DNA from: CAYVOX01 sp964453035
GTDB taxonomy: Bacteria; Chloroflexota; Anaerolineae; Anaerolineales; Anaerolineaceae
DNA length: 14,028 nucleotides
Direction: 5' to 3'
Assembly (NCBI GenBank): GCA_964453035.1
Contig: CAYVOX010000084.1
Coordinates: 1 to 14,028 of the forward strand
This document shows, piece by piece, positions 1 through 8,036 of the stretch; the first letter of the stretch is position 1; each line of letters opens with the position of its first letter. The translations under genes and the position numbers were made by a program. The notes below the pieces were generated by a model. That model ran no database searches. It worked only from the letters and a program-made list of their open reading frames with translations, and was not told the origin of the DNA.

Positions 1-3000
1 AGCCGCCTGCGGATTGACCCGCTGGTGTGGGCAAGTTTGCAAGAGGGGTTGGTTGAGCGCGTTCTGGCGGCGGGAGGGGAAAACCCGCAGAACTGGTCAC
101 CGGCCAGCCTGATGCAACTGGCAGCAGGGCAAGCCTGGGCAGAGCCAGCCCGCTGGGTGCTTAAACCCGCGGAGATGAAGCGCGCCAACCAGATGTTTGA
201 TGAGGCGGTGAGAGACCACCGCACAGCGTTGAACCTCAAGGAAGCGGGTTACCTGGCTGTGGCGCTGCTCGAGCGCTGGCAAAAGAGCGATAACCTGGTG
301 GGTTTGATTGAGAATAACGCAGGCGAGCCGGCCGGTCGCTTATTGGCCATCTGGCGGACGCCTCTGGCGGTGCTTTATGGAATGCTGGCTGACCCGGGTC
401 AACTGCTGCGGGCTTTGCTGCCGAAAAAAGTTGGCATCCTTTCCATCGGATGGATCACGCACATCGTGCTGACAAATCCGATTGATGCCGGGCAGCGGGT
501 GCAACTGCTGAGTCAACTGGTGGGAAGTGTTTCGCCGGCGCAACAAATCAACTGGCTGCGCTATTTGCAACTGGGTGGGTATGCCGAACTAGCAAGCCAG
601 GTGGCGCGCGGTTTACTGGCTAAAACGCCTGCGGTGACAACCGGGTCGCTGACCAACCACACCCCGGAGAAGTTTGACCTGGAATTGAACGTGGTGAGGT
701 TGGTCGAATTAATCCGGATGGTGGGGTTGTATCGGTATTCTGACCAGACAGCTAATGCGAGGGCGATGGCGCAAAAAGCAAAACAAACCCTCTCTCATCT
801 GGATGCGCGCTTGAACCTGCTGGCAGCCGACCTTGACCTGGTTGAGAGCCAGGCAGACGATGCTGTTTCACACCTGAAGAAGGTAGTGGAGTGCGCTCCG
901 AGCAACAGCTTTATCCCCGGCGAGGCGGTGATGGCGTTGGTGGGGCAGGAGGGTATCCGGTCGTTTATCAACGGATTGCCTGAGGAAATTGCCAGTCCGA
1001 TTGTCAGTATTTACCGGGCGCGGGGTCTTTATGAACAAGGCAACTTGGCGCTGGCCCGCGAACAGGCTGTTGAAGCAGCCCATCAACTGCTGGATCAACT
1101 AAGCGCGCAACCGGTGGGGGTGTTGACCCATTACCTGGGTGACTGGCAGCCGGTTGAACTGGTACGTACTCTGCTGGGGATGAACCTTGCGAATGAAGCC
1201 CTGGCGTGCGCTGAAAAGCTGCTTGAAACCCGTCCGTTGGATCTGGCGCTGCTGGAGCAGGCCGCAAAAATTGCTTTCAACCAGCATCAATTAGTCAAAT
1301 CGTTGGAATTTACCATGACTTTGCAATTGCTTCAACCAGAAAATGCCGACCGCCACCGCCAGACCGCCCGCGTGCTGGAAAAGATGGGCAAGTGGCTGCA
1401 GGCCAAGGTTGAACGTGCCCAGGTGATTGCGATGAGCGACGGACTGACGGATGATTGGATTGCGCTGGGACGCTGCTTTGTTCACCTGGCCGAGTGGGAT
1501 GAGGTGCTGGAGGCAAGCGGCTGGGTTTTGGAGCGCGAACCTGAGAACGGTAAGGCTTGTGCCTTGAAGGGGCAGGCGTTAATGGCGCTGGGGAAACAGG
1601 ATGAAGCGGTGAAGCTGCTCAATCAGGCGACCTTGCTGGCGCCGGAAGAGGCTGAGCCGTGGCTGGCGCTGGCAAAGATGCAGGCGGAAACAGGCGATGA
1701 GCAGCGCTCAATGGATACGATGAAGGCGGCAGTGCTGGCAGTGCCAGACAGTGCCGAGGTCAACTTTGGCTTGGGAAAGGCTTTCATCCGCGGCGGATTA
1801 TTCTCGGATGGGTTGCCATTTTTGCGGAAGGCGGCTGTGCTGGCACCTGAATCAGTTGAAGTGACGCTTGACCTGGGACGCACGCTGGTGGTGCTGGGTC
1901 ATCACGAAGAGGCGCGGCGGGTGCTGGAGCAAGGACGGCAGAGATGGCCCTCCCACGCAGCCCTGGCGCATGCCTTTGCTGAGACGGCGCTGCTTTTCAA
2001 TGAGCGCGAAGCGGCGCTTGAGGCGCTGGACACAGCACTTCAGGGGGGAGATGTTCCACTGGCGTGGATCATGCTGGCCGCGCAGACGTTAACCCGGTAC
2101 GAAGCCGATGGAACGCGACCGGAACCGGAGCTGGGCAGGCTGGTAACAGCCCAGATGGGGTTAGAGAAGGGCATTGTTGATAATCCCGATTGTTTTGAGG
2201 CGCGGTTGCTGAGGGCAGAGATCCTCATTGCACGGCATGAGTATCCTCAGGCTTATGACAGCCTGCAGAATTTAGTTGAATCTGGAGCCATCCAAAAGGG
2301 GTTGAACTGGCGCCTGCAAGCCGGGCTGGGTGAGTCTGCGCTGCGCCTGGAGAAGATGGAAAATGCGCTAGTGGCGCTCAAGGAGGCTATCCAGGAGCGG
2401 CCGGATGACCCCAGGCTGCAGCGGCTGCTGGCAGAGACCTATCACCTGGGCAGGCTTGAACCGGAGGCGAAGAGCGCAGCCCATGATGCATTGAAGCTCT
2501 CACCGGATGGGTTGGAAATGCTGGAATGGTACGCGGAGTTTGCAGCCAAACTGGGTGAAGCGGATGAAGCTATCCGGGCGCTACGCACGGCAACGCAACT
2601 TTCGCCGGAGGGGGCGGGTTACTGGATCAGCCTGGCGGAGATGCAGCTACGGCAGGATGACCAGCCAGGAGCCGCAACCGCGCTGGAAACGGCGCTGAAC
2701 CTGAATGGTTTGACATTGGAGTATTTGCGGCGGATCGCCAGAGCCTACCTGGCGCTGGAGCAGCCTGCGGCTGCATTGGATTGCCTGCGGCGGGCGGTGA
2801 AGAATGACTGCGCTCCGGATGCCGAATTGTGGGTTGAACTGGCGTACCTTTATCAGTACAACCGGATGTTCGAACGCGGTCACGAAGCGCTGCAGCGGAC
2901 GAATGGGGAGTTACCAGGGTTCACCTGGCTGGTCGTCTTCCAGGCTGAGCTGCTGATGCAAGCGAGCAAGCTGGATGCGGCACGCGCCTGCCTTGAGCAC

Positions 3001-5307
3001 GCGCAGCGGTCGAACGATGCCCGCCAGGGCAGACCGGCAACGCAATTGTTGAAATCAATGCTGATTCCGGCGGAATGGCAGGCAGCTTTCCAGACGCCTT
3101 ATGCAGTGCGGGTTCAGTTTGCTCAACTGGAGCGGCTGACCGGCAACCTGGCAGGCGCTTTGAAACATGCTGAAGCTGCACTGGAGCTGCAGGCAGGACA
3201 GGTTGAACTGCACCGCCTGGCGGCTGAACTGGCAAGCGCAATGCTGTTAGACTCACGGGCGGCGCAGCTGGCAGAAATGCCCACTTTGCATCAATCCCCG
3301 GTGGTGGTGGAGAACGGCAACCGGGTGGAGGATACGGCAGAATTGTTGTGCCTCCTGGCGGAAATAGCAATGGCGAGCGGCGACCTGGATTCGGCGGCGA
3401 TTTACGCGCAGAAGGCTGAAGATTTGCAGGATCATCTGCCGCGGGTGCTGGCGTTGAAGACCAGGTTGCTCATCAAGAGCAGCGAGTGGCCCAAAGCGAT
3501 GGTAATTTACCGAGAGCTGATGCAAAAAATCTCCGTGGCCAAGGAGGAGCAGAACTTCTTCTGGTTGGTGGAGGCCGCTCAGGAGGTTAAGGATTGGCAT
3601 ACTGCGCAAGCTACGGCTGAAAAGCTGGCGGAGTTGCGCCCGATGGAACCTCAGGTGCTGTTGGGGCTGGTGAAAACGATTGTTCTGAGCGCCGAGCATG
3701 CGCGCCTGTGCAAGGATGTGCAGGTGACTGCGCATGCGCCGGATGCCGACAGCCTGGGCATGGCAATGCAGGAATTATTCGAAGGCACGCTGGGCGCGCT
3801 GGAAAAATTGACCAATCCGTTGCTGGTTGAGCGGTGGCGGGCGCGGGGCAGGGCTGCCTTCAGACCATCGAGCCAGAATTTACGCATCCTGTCTGACCTG
3901 CTGCCGGCGGATGACGAGGCTGCGGCTTTGATGGCGCTGCTGCGCGAAACGCATAATTTATCTGGAGCTATCCAGACGGCTCAGGACTATCCGAACGCGG
4001 TGCCAGTTCTGGTGCAGCTGGGGCTGTGCCATCTTACAGTGGACCCGGCGCAGGGATTGAAAGCGGTGAATCGGGCGGCAGAGATTGACGCCACCCATCC
4101 GTTTGTGCTGGCGGTGCTGGCAATGATGCTCCAGCGCAACGGTTATTTGGTGGAGGCGCTGGAAGCCTGGGAGACGGCGCTTGAAATCTGGGAGGATGAA
4201 CCTCAGTGGCAGGCAAAAGCGGCCAGTCTGGCAAGCGAGGTCGGCGACCTGGTGTGTGCCATTGACCACTGGGAAAAGGCAACAGCGCTGGAACCGGCGC
4301 AGCTGGATTTCCTGGCGGAATTGAGCAAGGTTTACCTTGAGGATGGAAAATCAGAGCAGGCAATGGGCTTACTCGAACAGGCCACTGCGGCGGATGACTC
4401 AAGAGCTGACCTGTGGTACCTGCTGGCTCAGGCGAACCGCCATGCCAATTACCTGCAGCAGGCGCTGGCCTGCGCGGAAAAGGCGTGCAGCCTGGATGCG
4501 GCAGCCGTCCAACCCCTGCTGCTGTGCGGTGAAATTGCGCTGCAAATGGGCAACCCGGACCTGGCGCTGGAATATGCGCATAAGGCGCTGGCTTCTCAGC
4601 CCGCCAATGAAGCGGCGGTGCTCTTCCAGGTGAAGGTGAATGAATGGAATGGAAAACCAGAAGAGGGTTTGAATTTGCTGGAGAAATCCATCACGCCGGA
4701 CAGCTCGGTGATGATGGTGCTGGCTTACACACGGCTGGTGTACAAGCAGCGCGGGGCGCAGGCAGCGCTGCCGATGCTGAAGAAAATCGCGGAGACGGAC
4801 CCAGATGAGGTGGGCGTGCTGAACCTGCTGGCGCACGCGCAGGAGGAATGCGGCGAGGCGGCGGGCTCGGAGAAAACGGCTTACCAGGCGCTGCAGTTGA
4901 ATCCCAACCAGGCAGATCTGAACCTGCTGATGGGTCGACTCAAGCGGCGCGGCGGGCAGCTTGACCAATCGCTGCACTATCTCTCTGAGGCTGTCCGGCA
5001 GGACCCGGATTCAATTGATGCCTACCTTGAGCTGGGAAAGACCTACGTTGACCGGCGGGAAATGGTACAGGCCTTACACACCTACGAAAAGGCCATCAAG
5101 GCGGATCCCTCCGACCACCGGCCGTATTATCAGGCAGGCATTGTGCTACGCGAAAGCAAAGATTACATTGGCGCTGAGGCAATGTTGAGACGGGCGGCTG
5201 AACTGGCGCCGCAGGATGTCAATATCCGCCGGCTGCTCGGCGCTGTGATTACGTTGAACCTCATCCATAACTCGCAGGAGGTTGGAACAATCCATGAACT
5301 CCAATAA
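1..5307 (+). CDS. Giant TPR-repeat protein (5'-truncated by window edge)
   Basis: The reading frame is open from base 1 to a TAA at 5305-5307 (1768 residues seen), so the true start lies upstream; the GTG at 25 is an in-frame candidate only. The protein is a near-continuous array of helix-pair repeats. I count about 30 by eye, with typical TPR spacing and the usual Leu-Gly, Ala and Pro positions. They are clearest around bases 1550-1970, 2180-2900 and 4060-5270. A less regular stretch (about 3750-3960) separates two solenoid blocks, and the first ~300 residues are helical but poorly TPR-like. I see no enzyme motif, Walker box, signal peptide or membrane segment. TPR solenoids bind proteins or peptides, so a scaffold or sensor role is inferred. 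The 3' end overlaps the next gene, a TPR-peptidase, by 14 bases, which suggests the two products work together. The missing N-terminus could carry a further domain. Confidence 0.9.
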   Translation, partial: SRLRIDPLVWASLQEGLVERVLAAGGENPQNWSPASLMQLAAGQAWAEPARWVLKPAEMKRANQMFDEAVRDHRTALNLKEAGYLAVALLERWQKSDNLVGLIENNAGEPAGRLLAIWRTPLAVLYGMLADPGQLLRALLPKKVGILSIGWITHIVLTNPIDAGQRVQLLSQLVGSVSPAQQINWLRYLQLGGYAELASQVARGLLAKTPAVTTGSLTNHTPEKFDLELNVVRLVELIRMVGLYRYSDQTANARAMAQKAKQTLSHLDARLNLLAADLDLVESQADDAVSHLKKVVECAPSNSFIPGEAVMALVGQEGIRSFINGLPEEIASPIVSIYRARGLYEQGNLALAREQAVEAAHQLLDQLSAQPVGVLTHYLGDWQPVELVRTLLGMNLANEALACAEKLLETRPLDLALLEQAAKIAFNQHQLVKSLEFTMTLQLLQPENADRHRQTARVLEKMGKWLQAKVERAQVIAMSDGLTDDWIALGRCFVHLAEWDEVLEASGWVLEREPENGKACALKGQALMALGKQDEAVKLLNQATLLAPEEAEPWLALAKMQAETGDEQRSMDTMKAAVLAVPDSAEVNFGLGKAFIRGGLFSDGLPFLRKAAVLAPESVEVTLDLGRTLVVLGHHEEARRVLEQGRQRWPSHAALAHAFAETALLFNEREAALEALDTALQGGDVPLAWIMLAAQTLTRYEADGTRPEPELGRLVTAQMGLEKGIVDNPDCFEARLLRAEILIARHEYPQAYDSLQNLVESGAIQKGLNWRLQAGLGESALRLEKMENALVALKEAIQERPDDPRLQRLLAETYHLGRLEPEAKSAAHDALKLSPDGLEMLEWYAEFAAKLGEADEAIRALRTATQLSPEGAGYWISLAEMQLRQDDQPGAATALETALNLNGLTLEYLRRIARAYLALEQPAAALDCLRRAVKNDCAPDAELWVELAYLYQYNRMFERGHEALQRTNGELPGFTWLVVFQAELLMQASKLDAARACLEHAQRSNDARQGRPATQLLKSMLIPAEWQAAFQTPYAVRVQFAQLERLTGNLAGALKHAEAALELQAGQVELHRLAAELASAMLLDSRAAQLAEMPTLHQSPVVVENGNRVEDTAELLCLLAEIAMASGDLDSAAIYAQKAEDLQDHLPRVLALKTRLLIKSSEWPKAMVIYRELMQKISVAKEEQNFFWLVEAAQEVKDWHTAQATAEKLAELRPMEPQVLLGLVKTIVLSAEHARLCKDVQVTAHAPDADSLGMAMQELFEGTLGALEKLTNPLLVERWRARGRAAFRPSSQNLRILSDLLPADDEAAALMALLRETHNLSGAIQTAQDYPNAVPVLVQLGLCHLTVDPAQGLKAVNRAAEIDATHPFVLAVLAMMLQRNGYLVEALEAWETALEIWEDEPQWQAKAASLASEVGDLVCAIDHWEKATALEPAQLDFLAELSKVYLEDGKSEQAMGLLEQATAADDSRADLWYLLAQANRHANYLQQALACAEKACSLDAAAVQPLLLCGEIALQMGNPDLALEYAHKALASQPANEAAVLFQVKVNEWNGKPEEGLNLLEKSITPDSSVMMVLAYTRLVYKQRGAQAALPMLKKIAETDPDEVGVLNLLAHAQEECGEAAGSEKTAYQALQLNPNQADLNLLMGRLKRRGGQLDQSLHYLSEAVRQDPDSIDAYLELGKTYVDRREMVQALHTYEKAIKADPSDHRPYYQAGIVLRESKDYIGAEAMLRRAAELAPQDVNIRRLLGAVITLNLIHNSQEVGTIHELQ
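5276..5281 (+). promoter_or_regulatory. Ribosome binding site that decides the start of the peptidase gene
   Basis: AGGAGG lies inside the 3' end of the TPR gene, 12 bases before the ATG at 5294. The in-frame TTG at 5282 directly abuts it with no spacer and so is unlikely to be the start. The spacing to the ATG is somewhat long but usable. Its position inside the upstream gene fits translational coupling. Confidence 0.6.
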
Positions 5308-7879
5308 TCTCTCACCCAACCCGAATTTGTTTACAAGGCAAGACTTTTTGCGCATCCTGGAGGCAGGAACGGCTGTTGCCAACTACCGCTTCGCCAGGCA
5401 GGCCGCGCTGACCTGGCTGGCGCTGTTCCCGGGAGATATGGCGGTAAACCTGTTCCTGGCCAAGTCGATGATTGGCGAAGGAAAGTACCCGGCAGCGGTG
5501 GCAACACTTGAGAAGCTGGTGAACCAGGACCCTGAACTGCTGGAGACCAACCAGGCGCTGGCGGGGGCGTATCACCTGGCGGGCTCGGAAAGATACCAGC
5601 AGGCACAGGCGTGCGTTGAGGTGTTGAAAGGGGGAACAGGGCGCGGCGATAAGATGCCGGGGTGGGCGGCGCAGTTGAGCCAGGTGCGGCGGTTGGCGCG
5701 ACGCGGAGATTTGAGCGGCGCGGAAAAACTGGTGCACCAGGTGGTGAGCCAGGAGCCTGACCTGCGACTGGCGGCTGTGATGCACCTGCATATTGATAAA
5801 CAATTCCAGGATGAGGCGACGGTTTACCAGCTGGCGAGCCTGTATCATGAGCGCTGGCCGGACTGCCTGCAGTTTGCGTTATACCTGGCTGAGTTGAAGA
5901 TGGCGCGGGGTGAAGAAAATGAAGCCGTCAATCTACTGCACCAGTGCGTTTCGAATGACCTGACCGGACAGGTGGCTGAGCGGTTGTGGGGCAAGGATCA
6001 CCGCTATCAGCCGCTGTGGCCAGATGGGATGAAAATTGACCTGCAGATGGGCGTGCCGGCGGAGGTGGCGATTCGGTTGGGTTGGAACCGCCTGCCGCAA
6101 GGCGAACTGGTTGCGCCGCCATCCAATATGCGGGTGGCAAAACCGGTTGCGGTGAACGCGGCGGTTGCGGAGGATCCGAAGGCGAAAGCCGATCCGACAT
6201 CAGTGGCGGACGACGGCAGCCTGGAGAAGGTGCAGAAATCGCTGGATAAGCTGGGGAAGAAGGTTAAAAACCCGTCGCTGGCGCGGGCGGATGGGCGGTT
6301 TCCGATGTATGTTGTGTTTTCCTCGCGCAAAGGGCTGGAGACAAAATACGGCCCAGCCTCGAGGGAGGTGGTGGTTGACCATATGCGCCGGCTGGCGGAT
6401 GAAGTGGGGCGCAAGCCGGGGTGGGGGGCGTGCGTCTTTTTGCCGGATGACGCAGAAATTGCGGCGAGTTACGGTTTGAAGGCGGTGGAGGAGGTTGACC
6501 CGTGGAAGCTGAAGCTGACGCTGGCGGATTTTGATCAGGCGCTGGCAAAAAAGGGACAGATGATCGGGGCGCTGCTGATTGTGGGCGGGGCGGATGTGGT
6601 GCCTTTCCATAACTTGCCCAACCCGACGGATGATGATGACAGCGAGGTGCCTTCCGATAACCCCTACGCTACCCTGGATGCGAACTTCTTTGTGCCGGAG
6701 TGGCCGGTGGGGCGGCTGCCGGGCGAGGCGGGATCAGACGCGGGATTGCTGCTGGAAGCGCTGCGCGCCAGTATTAAGTACCACAGCAATAGTAAAAAGA
6801 ACCTGCCGCAACTGGGAAGCATCCTGCGGGCGTTATTGGCATTTCTGCGCAGCCGGACGAGCGCCGCAAATGGCAAGAATTTTGGCTATACGGCTGAGGT
6901 TTGGCAGAGATCCTCGGAGGAGGTGTTCAGAGAGGCGGGCAACGGTGGAAAGCTTTACCAATCACCGCCAGAGTATTATGGCAGTATCCCCAATGAACAG
7001 GTACTGACCTCCCCGCTGAGCTATTTTAACCTGCACGGCATGGCAGATTCACCGGAGTGGTATGGGCAGCGTGACTTCAATAACATCAAGCCCGGGCCGG
7101 ATTACCCCGTGGCGCTGACGCCGAAAAACCTGGTCAAGAACGGGCATGCGCCGCAGGTGGTGTACAGCGAGGCATGCTACGGTGGGCATATCCTGGAGAA
7201 GAGCGAGGATTTGGCGCTGGCGCTCAAATTCCTCTCAGTAGGGGTGATGGGAATGGTGGGATCGACAACCATCTCCTACGGCTCGGCAGCGGCGCCGCTC
7301 ATTGGCGCGGACCTGCTGGGTTATCACTTCTGGCGAAATTTAAGGGATGGTCTCACCACAGGAGAAGCGCTAATGCAGGCAAAGGTGGCTCTGGTGAAGG
7401 AAATGAACCAGAGGCAGGGCTTTTTAGATGGTGAAGACCAGAAGACGTTGATTTCGTTCGTGCTGTACGGCGACCCGCTGGTGACATTCTCGGCGGTCAA
7501 AGCCAAGGGTCGGCGGGTGATGCGTGCCAAGAGCCTGACCAACATTAAAACCATCTGCGACCGGCGCAATGGGGATCTGGCGGGGGTGAATGTGACGGCT
7601 GAGATGCTCTATGAAGCCAAGAAAGCGGTTGAGCCGTACCTGCCGGGGTTGGACCAGGCGGAGATGACCATCAGCAAGCAGCATGTAACCTGCGATAGCA
7701 AGGCGCACATCTGCCCTACCAATAAATTGGGGGTCAAATTGAGTCATCCGGAGAAGGTTGATGGAATTGTGATGACATTCTGCCAGAAAGTGGCAGTTGA
7801 CCAGTTGACGCACCGGCATTACGCCAGAGTGACCGTAAACGGACGCGGTAAGGTGGTCAAACTGGCGCTTTCGAGGTGA
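5294..7879 (+). CDS. TPR-like protein with caspase-fold C25-type cysteine peptidase domain
   Basis: 861 residues from the ATG at 5294. Residues ~10-270 are helical and TPR-like. A charged linker (~280-335) follows, then a peptidase domain at ~336-735. Landmarks typical of C25/gingipain-like clan CD enzymes are the VGGAD strand (430-434) followed by an acidic loop and a PSDNPY segment, GRLP (473-476), a hydrophobic strand ending in His581-Gly, a second ending in Ala-Cys628-Tyr-Gly-Gly, and a closing GDPL (726-729). His581 and Cys628 are the expected catalytic dyad; their 47-residue separation is close to that in caspases. Residues ~730-861 form a C-terminal extension I do not recognise. Unlike secreted gingipains, it has no signal peptide, so it probably acts in the cytoplasm. 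It is co-transcribed with the giant TPR gene, which may be its regulator or scaffold. Substrate unknown. CHAT is a related alternative family name for the domain. Confidence 0.85.
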   Translation: MNSNNLSPNPNLFTRQDFLRILEAGTAVANYRFARQAALTWLALFPGDMAVNLFLAKSMIGEGKYPAAVATLEKLVNQDPELLETNQALAGAYHLAGSERYQQAQACVEVLKGGTGRGDKMPGWAAQLSQVRRLARRGDLSGAEKLVHQVVSQEPDLRLAAVMHLHIDKQFQDEATVYQLASLYHERWPDCLQFALYLAELKMARGEENEAVNLLHQCVSNDLTGQVAERLWGKDHRYQPLWPDGMKIDLQMGVPAEVAIRLGWNRLPQGELVAPPSNMRVAKPVAVNAAVAEDPKAKADPTSVADDGSLEKVQKSLDKLGKKVKNPSLARADGRFPMYVVFSSRKGLETKYGPASREVVVDHMRRLADEVGRKPGWGACVFLPDDAEIAASYGLKAVEEVDPWKLKLTLADFDQALAKKGQMIGALLIVGGADVVPFHNLPNPTDDDDSEVPSDNPYATLDANFFVPEWPVGRLPGEAGSDAGLLLEALRASIKYHSNSKKNLPQLGSILRALLAFLRSRTSAANGKNFGYTAEVWQRSSEEVFREAGNGGKLYQSPPEYYGSIPNEQVLTSPLSYFNLHGMADSPEWYGQRDFNNIKPGPDYPVALTPKNLVKNGHAPQVVYSEACYGGHILEKSEDLALALKFLSVGVMGMVGSTTISYGSAAAPLIGADLLGYHFWRNLRDGLTTGEALMQAKVALVKEMNQRQGFLDGEDQKTLISFVLYGDPLVTFSAVKAKGRRVMRAKSLTNIKTICDRRNGDLAGVNVTAEMLYEAKKAVEPYLPGLDQAEMTISKQHVTCDSKAHICPTNKLGVKLSHPEKVDGIVMTFCQKVAVDQLTHRHYARVTVNGRGKVVKLALSR

Positions 7880-7893
7880 GGCGAGCGACCAGG

Positions 7894-7928
7894 CAGCCCT
7901 TCCGTTCAAAGCGGGAGGGCTGTTTTTT
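7894..7928 (+). terminator. Rho-independent terminator after the TPR/peptidase operon
   Basis: An 11-bp stem (7894-7904 paired with 7912-7922, one T-G wobble) with a 7-base loop is followed by six T residues (7923-7928). It starts 15 bases after the peptidase stop codon and separates this operon from alaS. Confidence 0.92.
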
Positions 7929-7968
7929 ATTGGATGGGGGAAGAGCAGGCGGCAAGGCTCGGTTATTA

Positions 7969-7997
7969 TTGCCTGTAACTGGCAGTGCGTTTATAAT
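7969..7997 (+). promoter_or_regulatory. Sigma70-like promoter of alaS
   Basis: TTGCCT at 7969-7974 (4 of 6 match to the -35 consensus) and a perfect TATAAT at 7992-7997 are separated by 17 bases, the optimal spacing. Transcription would start near 8004, giving a leader of about 33 bases. That is too short for a T-box or other riboswitch, so alaS appears to be expressed constitutively from its own promoter. Confidence 0.75.
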
Positions 7998-8023
7998 TCA
8001 TGCTCTGCAATCATTTGGATTAA

Positions 8024-8029
8024 GAGGAG
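8024..8029 (+). promoter_or_regulatory. Ribosome binding site of alaS
   Basis: GAGGAG lies 7 bases before the ATG at 8037, standard spacing. It confirms that ATG as the start. Confidence 0.8.
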
Positions 8030-8036
8030 ATTACGC

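Noticed and set aside
1..7879. Membership of a type III-E CRISPR (Craspase) locus
   Set aside because: No repeat array, Cas7-fusion effector or other cas gene is present, and the peptidase looks more C25-like than CHAT. Only the general TPR plus caspase-fold architecture is shared.
7998..8036. T-box or other leader regulation of alaS
   Set aside because: The promoter places the transcript start near 8004, leaving about 33 bases of leader, and the terminator at 7894-7928 lies upstream of that promoter and belongs to the previous operon.
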